DNA of 64,000 nt from assembly GCF_900188325.1 (NCBI RefSeq), contig NZ_FZPD01000002.1, forward strand, positions 248,001 through 312,000, given 5' to 3'. The stretch comes from Ekhidna lutea. GTDB lineage: Bacteria > Bacteroidota > Bacteroidia > Cytophagales > Cyclobacteriaceae. This document shows, piece by piece, positions 43,492-54,400 of the stretch. The position numbers and the translations under genes are program-made. Within the stretch, counting starts at the first letter, position 1, and each line of letters starts with the position of its first letter. Below the pieces are notes generated by a model that had not been told where the DNA came from, made no database searches, and was given only the letters and a program-made list of their open reading frames with translations.

Positions 43492-45168
43492 TTGGTTTTG
43501 ATTTGTCTTAAAAGAATTATAATCTCAATTCCTATTCTTATTGGGGTAATGGTAAATAACTGTTATTCCCAAGATGCTCCTCCTAATGTTGTGATTTTAT
43601 TAATCGACGATTTAGGTTGGGGGGATTTTGGCTTTTATGGTAATCCATTTAATGTCACACCCAATATCGATTCAATCTGCAATCATTCACTTGTATATAA
43701 AAAAGCATATGCAAACTCACCCGTTTGTTCGCCATCAAGAGCAGCTTTGATTACTGGGAAATATCCATTTAATGTTGGAATTAGAACTGCTATAAATGAT
43801 GACCATGATAAAAATATGGCAAAGAATCAGGTCGATTATTTAGATCCTGAAATTCCAAACATTTACCAAATATTTGCATCACATGGCTATACTACTGGCC
43901 ATTTTGGGAAATGGCATTTAGGAGGCACAAAAGATTCTCCGGTGCTTTCTGAATATGGTATTGATTTTTATAAATCTGATCAACTCCATGATCCTGATTA
44001 TTATATTGGCAAAGAAATTTATGGGAGAAACTTTAGACCAACTGCCTCATCCTTTTTGGTAGACTTGAGTATAGATTTTTTGAATAATTCATCCGAAAAT
44101 CCACTGCTACTTAATCTATGGTTTTCCGATGTACATGCTTACCTAAACCCTTCACAGGAACAGATTGATAGACTACAGCTATTTGATTTTTATGATCAGC
44201 TGACTGATAAACAAAAAATCTATCTGGCAGCACTTCATGAGTTGGATATTCAGGTTGGTCGGCTAGTGAAAAATATCCCGGACAATACCTTATTAATAAT
44301 AACTAGTGATAACGGACCAGAAACAGAAGCAATTTCCAAAGCATCCCACAGTGCGGCTGGCTATGTTGGAAATCTGAGAGGTAAAAAAAGGAGTCTCTTT
44401 GAAGGTGGTATCCGAATCCCTCTGATAATCAATTGGCCCGAAAAAATTAGTAAAGGAGTTAACAACTTTACAGAAATTGCACACATTGACCTCCTCCCTA
44501 CCTTAATCGATTTTGTATTGTCCGATTCAGAAACAGACAATGGAAATTTTGAATTTGATGGTGAAAGTATGGCGGAAAGTTTTTTTAATCAATCCTTTAA
44601 TAGAGAAGCGCCCATTTATTGGGAATATGGGTTCCCTTATCATGGAAACGAAATAAACAAAAGTCTTCCGTTTGCTATACTAAATGGAAAGAGAAAAATA
44701 TTCTTTGACGCTTCATATAATGAAATTCAAGAATATAATTTACAGTCTAACCCCCAGGAAAACGCTAATATTTTCGACCCAAAAAACTGTATTACTTTAA
44801 AGTTGATTAATGAATCAAAAGAAGAGTTTGGTTCATTGCTATCACAGGAGGGTTTTTTTCTCGAAAATGAATGGAAACGGTGCAATGAATCAGTAACATC
44901 TCTTGATTATGAGATCGAGCAAAATATTTCCATTTATCCAAATCCTTTTGAAAAGGAAATTAACGTTTCTTTCCCTGAAAATAAGTTGAAAGAGTTTGAG
45001 TTAAGAATTTCCAATGCTATTGGCAAAATAGTTTTTATTGAAAATAAAGCAGAAAACATGGATAACCTTAAAATTGATTTGTCCAACCTCAATCAAGGTC
45101 TGTATTTTTTGGAAATTCGTCATCAGAATGGCCTTAAACTCATTAAGCTTATTAAATCAAATCACTGA
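43492..45168 (+). CDS. Secreted sulfatase with T9SS sorting domain
   Basis: A 558-aa enzyme hydrolysing sulfate esters. The signal peptide (KRIIISIPILIGVMVNNCYSQ) precedes NVVILLIDDLGWGDFGFYG (metal-binding Asp pair). The formylglycine site reads NSPVCSPSRAALITGKYP (C-x-P-S-R), followed by GKWHLGG and TSDNGPE. The C-terminus (ISIYPNPFEKEINVSF ... LNQGLYFLEIRHQNGLKLIKLIKSN) is a type A T9SS domain, so it acts outside the cell, probably on sulfated polysaccharides. The start is TTG; no ATG lies before the signal peptide. It is divergent from the ligase trio across 261 bp. No sulfatase-maturing enzyme is seen nearby. Confidence 0.93.
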   Translation: MVLICLKRIIISIPILIGVMVNNCYSQDAPPNVVILLIDDLGWGDFGFYGNPFNVTPNIDSICNHSLVYKKAYANSPVCSPSRAALITGKYPFNVGIRTAINDDHDKNMAKNQVDYLDPEIPNIYQIFASHGYTTGHFGKWHLGGTKDSPVLSEYGIDFYKSDQLHDPDYYIGKEIYGRNFRPTASSFLVDLSIDFLNNSSENPLLLNLWFSDVHAYLNPSQEQIDRLQLFDFYDQLTDKQKIYLAALHELDIQVGRLVKNIPDNTLLIITSDNGPETEAISKASHSAAGYVGNLRGKKRSLFEGGIRIPLIINWPEKISKGVNNFTEIAHIDLLPTLIDFVLSDSETDNGNFEFDGESMAESFFNQSFNREAPIYWEYGFPYHGNEINKSLPFAILNGKRKIFFDASYNEIQEYNLQSNPQENANIFDPKNCITLKLINESKEEFGSLLSQEGFFLENEWKRCNESVTSLDYEIEQNISIYPNPFEKEINVSFPENKLKEFELRISNAIGKIVFIENKAENMDNLKIDLSNLNQGLYFLEIRHQNGLKLIKLIKSNH

Positions 45169-45401
45169 TCTGGTTGGGTAACTGATTTAGTTATTTACAA
45201 TAATCATCATTGAGAGTGTTCTACCAATTGAATTCTTTTCATCAAAAGACTGCATTGCGATCTCTGTGACTTGAGCTCACCATAGCTCGAATGCATTCAA
45301 TGTAATGGTTAATTAATAGCAGATGAATCTCGACAAGCGAAAAAGTGCCTTAACTAGGCATGATCCAAATATCTGGGTGTCATGATATTATTGATTGCAT
45401 T

Positions 45402-46040
45402 TTAATACTTCAATACCCATACATTTCCAAAGTTGCTAAAAGAAGATAAGGCAGCCTCTGCTTGAGCCCAGGTCTCATAATCGCCAACAGAAATCCCATG
45501 AAAGGGTAACTCATTGTAGTTGTGCTGCACCAGCTTTACACTAGTTCCTTCCTGGGCTAATTTTTTGGCATAGTCCATGGCCAGGTCATCGTCTATACTA
45601 CTCGATACGATCACATAGAATCGCTCGGTGGGTGAGCTTACTGTTTCTACTACACCTGCCGCAATCCGTGCTTCTCTTGCGGCTATCTCCTCCAGTTTAG
45701 CATTAACCAGAGCTAGTTGATCTTTAGGATATTGTTCGTTTGGTAAAAAAGTTGAGGCATTTGTATACAGAGACTGTGCCGTTTGCCAATCTTCCGAGTC
45801 AAAAGCATCATCAGCGTCCGTAATTAGCTGATCGTATCGAGCTTTCCGTTTCGCAGCTTCTTCCTGTCTCTTTTTCTCTGCTTCAGCTTGTGCTATTTGC
45901 TCCAGGCGTGCTTGTTCCTTCGCCTCTTGTTCAGGTTTATACATCCCAAAATACCAGGCTGCAGTCAAACCGGCTAAAACAACCACAATGATGACAATGA
46001 TGCCTGTGGTTTTACTGCTATTGTTAGAATACTCACTCAT
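45402..46040 (-). CDS. Single-pass membrane protein with coiled coil and SPOR-like domain
   Basis: A 212-aa protein. A transmembrane helix (TGIIVIIVVVLAGLTAAWYFG, about 12-32) leads into a charged coiled coil (EQEAKEQARLEQIAQAEAEKKRQEEAAKRKARY), a TPR-like pair of helices (DDAFDSEDWQTAQSLYTNASTFLP) and a C-terminal SPOR-like fold (RFYVIVSSSIDDDLAMDYAKKLAQEGTSVKLV ... YETWAQAEAALSSFS). SPOR domains bind denuded peptidoglycan, so a periplasmic, wall-associated role is likely. Stands alone; the 230 bp upstream of its far end toward the sulfatase hold nothing recognisable. Confidence 0.8.
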   Translation of the reverse strand: MSEYSNNSSKTTGIIVIIVVVLAGLTAAWYFGMYKPEQEAKEQARLEQIAQAEAEKKRQEEAAKRKARYDQLITDADDAFDSEDWQTAQSLYTNASTFLPNEQYPKDQLALVNAKLEEIAAREARIAAGVVETVSSPTERFYVIVSSSIDDDLAMDYAKKLAQEGTSVKLVQHNYNELPFHGISVGDYETWAQAEAALSSFSNFGNVWVLKY

Positions 46041-46106
46041 TCGTTTAAATTTCTTTTAATTAAAGGTAACTAAATGTACAAGACTGCTATATCTCACTAT
46101 GAAAAA

Positions 46107-47078
46107 TCATTTAATAGAGACCTCATCAAGCACTTCCTGTGCGAGCCTCTCGCTATACCCATGCATTTTCCAATGCCCCGGATTCCATCCATCCAGAAAA
46201 CGATAAAAATCAGCCCATGCATATTTATACAATCCCATCCATTCCTTTTTAACTAACTGAAAATCAATGTTTTTATCCAGTGATATTTGAAGTTGATTAA
46301 AATAGTGATTCAGTAATTCGTCTTCATAGGTTTCGCATTGAGCCTCATCAAAGCAACTGCTAATAAAATAGGCAACATCTTTCATTCCACACCCTTTACC
46401 AATATACTGAAAATCAACTGCTGCAACTGATACTTCATTGCTAAAACAAAAATTTGCCAACTTAGCATCACCATGAACCAATGTTTGGAACAATGCATTT
46501 TTTAATCTGTCATCTATCTGCTTCGCAGCATTTTTTAGGGTGATATTTTCCATCCGTGCCAATTCATCCGGTCTTGTATCCAGATGCCAGTAGCTACCTG
46601 TGGGCCAGAGTCCTTCAGGCTCTGTTCCCATGAAAGTGGCATGAAAATGAGCCAACCAACTAAGGCATGTTTTAACATGGATTAAATTAACTGATTCAAT
46701 ATCCGGTCTGATAGAATATCCACTGGCATCAAGGTCTTCCATAAGCAGTAATAGCTCGCTTTCCTCTTCAATAATTTGATGGCATTGCGGTATTTTACTA
46801 TGTTCATTTGTATACTGAGAATAATGCCGATACCATTGGCACTCAACTTGATATGATTTAAGCTTTCGCTGATGAGATAAGGGTGTACTCCACCCTTTGG
46901 GATGATGTGGTTTGGCTGGAAATTGGATATGTTTGACAATGACGCTTTTGTACTTCCCTCCTTCCAAAAAATACCTTTTGATTCCACCATATTCGCTCCA
47001 AAGTGATTGGACCGACTGTACACTGAGTATTGCTGAAGCCTCCGTGTTATTTAGAATGACTTCCTGTATTTGCTGCAT
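46107..47078 (-). CDS. Aminoglycoside phosphotransferase/ecdysteroid-kinase-like protein
   Basis: A 323-aa kinase-like protein of the APH/choline-kinase superfamily. LLLMEDLDASG (hinge region), FQTLVHGDAKLANFCFS (HxDxxxxN catalytic loop) and VAAVDFQYIGKG (metal-binding D) are in place and correctly spaced. The C-terminal aromatic-rich segment (KYAWADFYRFLDGWNPGHWKMHGY) is typical of the DUF1679/ecdysteroid kinase-like branch. It phosphorylates a small molecule; the substrate is unknown and resistance is not implied. Single gene. Confidence 0.85.
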   Translation of the reverse strand: MQQIQEVILNNTEASAILSVQSVQSLWSEYGGIKRYFLEGGKYKSVIVKHIQFPAKPHHPKGWSTPLSHQRKLKSYQVECQWYRHYSQYTNEHSKIPQCHQIIEEESELLLLMEDLDASGYSIRPDIESVNLIHVKTCLSWLAHFHATFMGTEPEGLWPTGSYWHLDTRPDELARMENITLKNAAKQIDDRLKNALFQTLVHGDAKLANFCFSNEVSVAAVDFQYIGKGCGMKDVAYFISSCFDEAQCETYEDELLNHYFNQLQISLDKNIDFQLVKKEWMGLYKYAWADFYRFLDGWNPGHWKMHGYSERLAQEVLDEVSIK

Positions 47079-47239
47079 AAACTAAATAATGGATATCAAG
47101 TATAGCTATTATGAAGCATGCTCGTCAAAAATTCTAAAAAATTGATGAGGTTTCGAATCTTCCTTGCAGAATAAATTAGATATGTAATTACTGTCAACCA
47201 GTGCTTGGTATCCATGAAACGATTCAGTACTTTTTCTAC

Positions 47240-48616
47240 ATGAAGCGCTCTCATTTCTCCAAAAGCATACGAATATTAAAAGCTACTTGCTTTTTCACGC
47301 TGATCATTTATTTAACAGGATGCAACGCAAAAGCAGATAAGCAACCACAGAAAACGCCAAAGAGCAAGGTCACAGTCGAAGATGTAGATCGTGGAATACG
47401 AGCACACATAAACAAAGAAGTAGCTGTCAGCAACGGATACTTTCGCTATGAAGGGGATACCGCAACATTCGACCTTAAATTGGTACGTGTGCATACAGAA
47501 TACCTTTCTGTCTTAGGACCCAATGAGTTTTTTGCATGTGTCGATCTGGCAACCTCTGAAGGTGACGTTTACGACGTAGACTTCTTCCTTAAAGGAACCG
47601 CTGATAGTATGATCGTGACTCAAACCAACCTTCATAAGCTAAATGGAAAACCGTACTACACCTGGAAGCAAGCAAAAGACAAAACCTGGTCTACAGTACC
47701 GGTTAAGAGCGCTTCCAACGAGCTACTTGGTGTCATTGAAGGTCAAGATCGGTTTTCTTTTACCTACAAAGTGACATTACCTGAACTAACAAATAATGCA
47801 AAGCTGTGGTTGCCATTGGCACAGAATGATCGTTTTCAGCAAATCGAATCAAAACAGATCAATGCTCCAGTAGGCTACAAGATCATCAAAGAAGTAGATT
47901 TTGGTAACGAAATACTATTTATGGAGCTCACTCCAGCACACAGTGGTAGTATCGTCAGTGTATCTTATGAAGTCATTCGTGAGGAAAAATATCCGTACAG
48001 AGAGGATCATTTAAACCTTGACCAATACCTGACTAGCACCCCTCTCATTCCATTGACAGATCGATTTTCAACCATAGCGAATGAGGTGATTACTGAACGA
48101 AATGCAAACACTCCTTTAACCGAGGCAAGAGCATTATATGATTACATTATTGATAACATGAGATATGCAAAGCAAGGGACTTATGGAACAGGCGATGCGA
48201 ATTATGCTTGTGACAGCAAGTCAGGTAACTGCACGGAGTTTCACTCTTTCTTTATAGCGTTAGCAAGGTCTGTTGGTATTCCGGCCAGGTTTGCTGTTGG
48301 AGCATCCATCCCATCAGAAAGAAATGAAGGTGGTGTGAATGGCTACCATTGCTGGGCAGAATTTTATGCGGATGGAAAATGGTGGCCTGTAGATATAAGT
48401 GAAGCAAATAAATATACGCCATTGGCAACCTATTATTTCGGACATCATCCGGCCAATAGAATAGAATTGAGTCAGGGTCGGAACCTTCAATTCAGTCCGG
48501 GACCCGCTTCCGGGCCAGTACCATTCCTGGCCTACCCCATTCTTGAAGTAAATGAGGAGCCAGTCAATGTAAAGACAACTTTCTCATTTGAGAGAAAGTC
48601 TGATTCATCTAATTAA
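47240..48616 (+). CDS. Transglutaminase-like lipoprotein
   Basis: About 458 aa from ATG 47240 (MKRSHFSKSIRILK), giving the lipoprotein signal ATCFFTLIIYLTGC; the upstream in-frame GTG at 47201 is rejected. The C-terminal half is a transglutaminase/peptidase-like core: NYACDSKSGNCTEFHSFFIALARSVGIPARFAVGA (catalytic Cys in GNCTEF), GYHCWAEFYADGKWWPVDISEANK (catalytic His and Asp). The N-terminal half is beta-rich. Transglutaminase-like proteins of this form are usually cysteine proteases or amidases in the periplasm. Ends 15 nt from a convergent small lipoprotein gene. Confidence 0.88.
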   Translation: MKRSHFSKSIRILKATCFFTLIIYLTGCNAKADKQPQKTPKSKVTVEDVDRGIRAHINKEVAVSNGYFRYEGDTATFDLKLVRVHTEYLSVLGPNEFFACVDLATSEGDVYDVDFFLKGTADSMIVTQTNLHKLNGKPYYTWKQAKDKTWSTVPVKSASNELLGVIEGQDRFSFTYKVTLPELTNNAKLWLPLAQNDRFQQIESKQINAPVGYKIIKEVDFGNEILFMELTPAHSGSIVSVSYEVIREEKYPYREDHLNLDQYLTSTPLIPLTDRFSTIANEVITERNANTPLTEARALYDYIIDNMRYAKQGTYGTGDANYACDSKSGNCTEFHSFFIALARSVGIPARFAVGASIPSERNEGGVNGYHCWAEFYADGKWWPVDISEANKYTPLATYYFGHHPANRIELSQGRNLQFSPGPASGPVPFLAYPILEVNEEPVNVKTTFSFERKSDSSN

Positions 48617-48631
48617 ATTTAAAGCAAGTGT

Positions 48632-48895
48632 TTATTCATTGCCTTCTGTAGCTGTACTATCAGCTTCTGCCTCATCACCGGTTGGGTGCTCGCCACTAGG
48701 GTGCTCATCACCTTCAGCAGACGGATGCTCATCTGATGCCGCCTCTTCTTCAGCAGCTTCAGCAGGCTCTTCTGTTTGATCACTACTTTCTTCTGATTGG
48801 CTTCCTCCCGTGCATGAAATCATAGTACTTGCTGTGAAAAGCACAGCTAATAACATCGCAATCAGAGATTTTAAGGTTTTGGTTAGCTTTTTCAT
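48632..48895 (-). CDS. Small acidic low-complexity lipoprotein
   Basis: An 87-aa lipoprotein (signal SLIAMLLAVLFTASTMISC). The mature part is almost entirely E, D, S, A, H, P and G, with repeats of DEHPS/GEHPTGDE. No fold is expected; the histidine/acid repeats could bind metal cations. Such acidic small lipoproteins are widespread in Cytophagales and uncharacterised. Confidence 0.7.
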   Translation of the reverse strand: MKKLTKTLKSLIAMLLAVLFTASTMISCTGGSQSEESSDQTEEPAEAAEEEAASDEHPSAEGDEHPSGEHPTGDEAEADSTATEGNE

Positions 48896-49000
48896 AATTT
48901 AAATGTTCTGTTTTTTCAATGAGGCAGAAAGCTAAACGTATTTTGAACTAAATTGAAATGAATCATCGAGAATTAAGGAAGGGTCAGTAGAATGAAAAGC

Positions 49001-49390
49001 TTATTTCAACAGCAATTTTACTATTTCGTTAATCATCCGAAGGGACAAAGGTTTAAATTTCAAATCAGATACAAGCACATTTTCTTCAGCCAGTTTTTGA
49101 TCTCTGGGGTCAATGGATGATGTAAGCATGACTACTTTGTCAACCGCTTTATTTTGATTTTTCGTTGCGTAAAGCCTTAAAAATTCCCACCCGTCCATTA
49201 CAGGCATATTAATGTCAAGAAGGATCAAAGAACCCTTTTCTTCATCAGGCCTTTTGTTGAGATAGTCCAGTGCTTCCAATGGAGAGGAGAAGATTACAAC
49301 TTCATCAACAACATTCGATCGCTCGATGGTGAGCTTGTTAAGGAAATTAGTTTGCTTGTCATCATCTATGAGTACGATTCGCTTCTTCAT
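49001..49390 (-). CDS. Single-domain CheY-like response regulator
   Basis: A 129-aa receiver domain only. Acidic pocket IDDDKQTNFL, phosphoacceptor in LILLDINMPVMDGWEFL (Asp in LLDINMP, about residue 68), then MLTSSIDP (Thr/Ser) and LKFKPLS (Lys). No output domain, so it signals by protein contact, as in phosphorelays with an Hpt partner; an Hpt-like protein is encoded about 12 kb away at 61524. Proteins of this class are numerous in Bacteroidota. Transcribed away from the flotillin gene. Confidence 0.92.
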   Translation of the reverse strand: MKKRIVLIDDDKQTNFLNKLTIERSNVVDEVVIFSSPLEALDYLNKRPDEEKGSLILLDINMPVMDGWEFLRLYATKNQNKAVDKVVMLTSSIDPRDQKLAEENVLVSDLKFKPLSLRMINEIVKLLLK

Positions 49391-49586
49391 CTATCTACCT
49401 AAGGCTTGAAAAGTTATTCCAACAGGCAAACTAGTACTATTTATAATGAGATTTCTAAGATATTTTAATAATCTAAGAAAATCACGCTTCAGTGAGGTAG
49501 ATAAATTTTTAAACTCAAGGGTATCAAAGCACATCACAAATAGGTGTACCTTCCCCACATCTTATAAAAATCGATCCTTAGATCCT

Positions 49587-50489
49587 ATGGAAGTACAAAC
49601 GTTGATTATAATAGGATCGGTTGTAGCTGCTTTATGGCTGATTCTCTTCATTTTTCCTGTTAGTTTATGGGTTACTGCCATCTTCTCCGGCGTGAAAGTT
49701 AATCTACTGGATCTGGTATTTATGCGATTTCGAAAAGTGCCACCAACACTCATTGTAAACTCTTTGATTCTTGCGGTAAAAGCCGGAATTAAAGACGTCA
49801 ATACTCAGCTATTTGAAACCCATTATCTAGCTAGTGGAAACCTGAGCAAGGTTGTCAAAGCACTTATTGTTGCAGATAAAGCAAACCTCCCACTATCATT
49901 CAAGCAAGCTACTGCCATTGACCTTGCTGGCCGAGACGTTTTGGAAGCCGTTCAAATTTCTGTCACCCCGTATATGATCATTGTGCCGGCTATTTCAGGC
50001 ATATCTGCCGACGGCATTCAGCTGATCGCTGTTGCTCGCGTGACCGTACGGACCAATATTCAACAACTGGTCGGTGGTGCTGGCGAGGAAACCATTAAAG
50101 CGCGTGTTGGCCAGGGGATTATCTCCAGAATGGGTGAAGCTACAAACTATAGAATTGTATTGGAAAAGCCTGAAGAAATATCAAAGCGTGTACTCGCTGC
50201 AGGTCTTGATGCCGGCACAGCCTATGAAATATTATCCATTGATATCGCAGACATCAATATCGGACAAAATATTGGAGCTAAACTACAGATTGATCAAGCC
50301 TCTGCAGATTTGGAAGTGGCTAACGCCAAGGCAGAAGAACGACGAGCAATGGCTGTAGCTGAAGAGCAGGAAATGCTTGCAGAGATTCAGAAAGCAAGGG
50401 CTGCCGTTATAGAAGCTGAAGCTGAAATACCTGCCGCGCTTTCTATGTCTTTTAGAAGGGGGCAACTATTGACAAGATTGAAAAAGTAG
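49587..50489 (+). CDS. floA: Flotillin-like SPFH protein (FloA/YqfA type)
   Basis: 300 aa from ATG 49587 ([21 protein letters not shown]); the 47 upstream in-frame codons lack FloA similarity. An N-terminal membrane hairpin (about 5-35) is followed by the FloA core: [60 protein letters not shown], and the late helix [30 protein letters not shown]. FloA organises membrane microdomains. The end ([22 protein letters not shown]) stops about 20-30 residues short of typical FloA, which continue with a GNLGVMDYY-like segment. Confidence 0.9.
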   Translation: MEVQTLIIIGSVVAALWLILFIFPVSLWVTAIFSGVKVNLLDLVFMRFRKVPPTLIVNSLILAVKAGIKDVNTQLFETHYLASGNLSKVVKALIVADKANLPLSFKQATAIDLAGRDVLEAVQISVTPYMIIVPAISGISADGIQLIAVARVTVRTNIQQLVGGAGEETIKARVGQGIISRMGEATNYRIVLEKPEEISKRVLAAGLDAGTAYEILSIDIADINIGQNIGAKLQIDQASADLEVANAKAEERRAMAVAEEQEMLAEIQKARAAVIEAEAEIPAALSMSFRRGQLLTRLKK

Positions 50490-50508
50490 CTACTCTTAAC
50501 CGAGAGCT

Positions 50509-51450
50509 TTAATTTTTCAGCCGTTTCTTCCTAAATGTAGTGCTTTTTAATGGGGTGTCTTCAGCTGGATTTACTCTTCGGTAATACTGTTTATTTAAAT
50601 CATAGCGAAAGGTAATTTCATGAGATGCACCCAGATCCTTTCCCTCATTACTAAGAACACGTTCCATCGAATAGCCAATGAGATATTTATGATCGACTCG
50701 GAATCCTAAAGACACTCCAGCTATTGATCCTGAACGGTAAGTAATACCACTAACTACCTGATCTTCGTAAGAATAAAAAATAGCAGCAGAAAGTACATCT
50801 CTCCCATCTTCAAATCGCTGATAAATTAACCTTGGCTCTGCAAGGTCATATCCATATCTGACAGGTACACGCCCATTGAGTGTTGTAGTTAAAACCCCTT
50901 CTAGCCTACTACTTTTATTACCCCAGATGCTGTTTAAATGGTGATATGCAACACCTATGTCCCCGTATTGATTCGCCACAATAAACCCAGAGCTAACATC
51001 CCAACTATTATCCGATTCTGAATTCAATAAAGGATCGTTCATATTTTGGACGAAAATATTCTCCCTGTCCAAGCGAACCTGAAACCATTCAGCCATTAGC
51101 CCGAATGAAATACGGAAAGATTCATTCAAGCTCATATGATACGCCCCAGAAGTCACCGCTCGATAGTTCTTAAAAACATCAAACTGCTCATAGTAGACAT
51201 TACCTCCAACACCAACGCGATCACCTCTCAATAGGGTATGACCTGATAAATATGACATTGATTGACTGCTTTCTAGTCCCGTCCATGCTTGCCTGTAGGT
51301 AAATGAAACAGAACCACCAGAAAGCCCGGTAAATGCTGGATTTAAGCTAAATCCATCTGTCATAACTTGCTGAAAATTAGGTATTTGCTGAGCTTCAGCA
51401 GAATAAATAAATATGACTATTAGATGGATATATAATAAAAGCTTTTTCAT
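50509..51450 (-). CDS. PorP/SprF-family T9SS-associated membrane protein
   Basis: A 313-aa outer-membrane protein with signal peptide (LLLYIHLIVIFIYSAEA) and the PorP/SprF hallmark start QQIPNFQQVMTDGFSLNPAFTGLSGGSVSFTYRQAWTGL. Beta strands alternate to the end (YEDQVVSGITYRSGSIAGVSLGFRVDHKYLIGYSM). These proteins help surface display or anchoring of a partner substrate bearing a type B sorting domain. Exactly such a substrate is encoded directly upstream; the two overlap by 4 nt (ATGA), so the pair is dedicated. Confidence 0.92.
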   Translation of the reverse strand: MKKLLLYIHLIVIFIYSAEAQQIPNFQQVMTDGFSLNPAFTGLSGGSVSFTYRQAWTGLESSQSMSYLSGHTLLRGDRVGVGGNVYYEQFDVFKNYRAVTSGAYHMSLNESFRISFGLMAEWFQVRLDRENIFVQNMNDPLLNSESDNSWDVSSGFIVANQYGDIGVAYHHLNSIWGNKSSRLEGVLTTTLNGRVPVRYGYDLAEPRLIYQRFEDGRDVLSAAIFYSYEDQVVSGITYRSGSIAGVSLGFRVDHKYLIGYSMERVLSNEGKDLGASHEITFRYDLNKQYYRRVNPAEDTPLKSTTFRKKRLKN

Positions 51451-54400
51451 CTGGTTATGATGGTTATTGGCTGCTTAATTACAGTTGATTGCTCATCTAC
51501 TTTTAGCACACATAGATAAGTGCCCGCGGAAAGCGGTTTACCTCCTGAAGTTGCATACCAGTCATTGGCATACCCTTTTCTACTAAAAATCAATTCCCCA
51601 GCCCCTGAGTATACCTTAACACTATTTTCCGGATACCTCTCAATATTTTCAATGTAGAGGTAATCATTCATTCCATCGTTATTGGGTGTTATTACATTGG
51701 CGATTTTGACAGGAACATTGGTTGTAACAACAATATCCTTTACTATACTATCTGTGCAACCATTATCATTGGAAACAGTAAGCCTCACCTCAAAAGCACC
51801 AGCCTGGGAAAAGATATTTGTAGGATTTGACTCTGAAGAGGTATTGCCATCTCCAAAATCCCAATTCCATGTGGTCACAGATTTTGATGAGCTATCATAA
51901 AATTGAATCAAAGCGCCAGTTCCTGGGTTTTCATCCATAAAAAAGGATGCTTCAGGGCTACTGAGAACGTTCATTTCAATGCTATCCGTCCTATCATATA
52001 TTGTATTTGTAACCCATAACCAGTGAGGTCCTGATTCCGTCCATGTAATAGTTACTTCATCATTATCTGCAACAAGTTCTCCTCCTGAAACAGTCCATTC
52101 ATAATTCTCTGCAAAACGACTTGGGCTTACAAGGTGGGTTGATGATTCACCCTGACAAATTTCGAAAATTTGTTGCTCAATTTTTGGATCTACATTTATT
52201 TCAAAAGATGCTGACTGTGAAGGGCCCATTGTAGCCAGTTGGCTATCAAACGATTGCACGGACCACATGTAACTTCCGTCCGCTAAAGAATCAAGTACAA
52301 CTTCGGTGGTTGAGATCACATCATCAATTCTAGTTCCGAGTGGGATTAAGTCCTGACCATCTTTTATCAAAGAGAAAGTGTAGTACAATCCATCTCGAGC
52401 AGTTTCTGTATCCAGTGCACGATCCCACGTCAATTTAACCTGATCATTAGTAACCGTATTGGCCAGGTTTTGTGGAATTGTAGGAAGCTCATTGGGGTAT
52501 AGCAGGTTATTATAATGAATGTAAGAAACCGTATCACCCGTCGCATTCAGGCCACTAATCACGATTTCCAAATTGGTATCCCCATTCACATCGATCCAAT
52601 GGACAGCTCCAAAACTTATGCCTTCATACTGGATCGGAAAGTCATCAAATTGAAGATCATTGTTTATCAAAATCTCTGTATAGTCTGGATAACTTATCAT
52701 AATATCCAAATCTCCATCGCTATCCAGGTCTCCCATATCTGTGCTGGTTGCACCTATGGCTAGTGGAAAAACATCGAAAATGAAATTGGACCTGTTCACA
52801 TACAAAGTTGCCTGGGTATCTAAATTCAGTGCCATGAAATCCATGTTTCCATCTGCATTAATATCACCCAGATGTGCTTGCGAAAAGGACGTTTCTAACA
52901 ATGACCGATTATAAAGAACTGCATTATCATTACCGATACTTAAATTTTCATAAATATTGATCTGAGTATCTTCTGATATAAATACATCATGTTTTCCGTC
53001 ATTATTTGCATCCATTAATTTGTAATCCAATCCCGGATATGCATCAAAATAGTCATATGCACCATTTGCAGTCTCATACATCCAGACGATGAATTCAGAA
53101 GGCTCAGCTACTATCAGTTCTTTAACACCATCCAGTCCCATATCTACTGCTTCTACCCTACTCGCATTGATGCCTGTAATCAATATTTCTCTGCTGCTTT
53201 CCGGAGTATTGAAATCATAAATCACCTCAACTGTGGAAGGAGTAGCTAATAGTATATCCATTGATCCGTCATTATTCAAGTCTTCCCACCCGGCATATGT
53301 CACACTTGTAAAATCATATGCATTCCGAACAAACTCATCTGCACTTTGATTATAAAGTGCGTAACCGTTAGCCTCTTTTACCAACATGTCATATTGGCCA
53401 TCTGAATCGAAATCTGCCCCACTCTGAGCATCCATAAAGATTCCTTCGAATGGATTTGTTTGTCGTTCAAATGTTTCGACTTCAAAACTGAGCTCCTCAC
53501 TAAATGGGCTCGTAGCATAGCCATTATCTATCGTTTGTACAGCCCAGTAATAAGTGCCGTTTTCAAGATTGGTAACAATAAATTGTTCTACATGACCAGC
53601 ATTTCCCTGATCAATCAGTTTTCGGGATCCATCCGGATGGGAATACGGATAAACAATGGTATCACTTTCAGAGCGTACATAAACATTATAGAATAACCCA
53701 TTTTCATGTGTTTCGGCATCAAATGCCTTATCCCAATAAATTGTTGCTTCATCAAACTCAACGATTGAAAAAAGATTGCTTGGAGCAGAAGGTGCGGTAT
53801 TGATTTGGCCATCGATTTCCTCAATATCTGCCATAAACCACGAATCATCTCCGTTGAATCCTCCATTACCTGAAAGCAAATGATTGATTTTACCATCTCC
53901 ATCAATATCATAATAGACACTCCACGCACTGTAATACTCTAACCTTCCGAAGTGGCCTGTTTTATAATATTCTCCATTAGAGGACTGAGGAAAAAAATTA
54001 CCTTCTGGGTCAATTAAATCCGATTTTCCATCAACGTTTAAATCGATGATTGATAAAGATCCACCCTGTTGACTAATATAAAATGGTTCAGTTAGTGATC
54101 CTTCATCGTTTATAGATATGTATCCCTCTCCGACCATATCGATATACTCATCATTGTTATAATCAATGAATCCATCCACTGGAATAGATCCGGATCTAAG
54201 ACTTGTTTTTGAGAAATTATTTGGATCAAATCCATCTTTACTCCCATAATAAATTATATAGGCATCATTAATGTCGTCAAAAGCAAAAGCATCTAACCAA
54301 CCATCATTATTGTAATCTCCAATTTTTCTCAAAAATCCTTCAATAGGAATGGAATCATATTTAACAAACTTTTCTCCATTGTTGTGAAGTATCATAATCA

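Noticed and set aside
46107-47078. Aminoglycoside resistance gene
   Set aside because: Only the kinase fold is supported; the branch is ecdysteroid-kinase-like and no resistance context exists.
49446-49586. 47-codon N-terminal extension of the flotillin gene
   Set aside because: It has no similarity to FloA; the internal ATG at 49587 begins the standard membrane hairpin.
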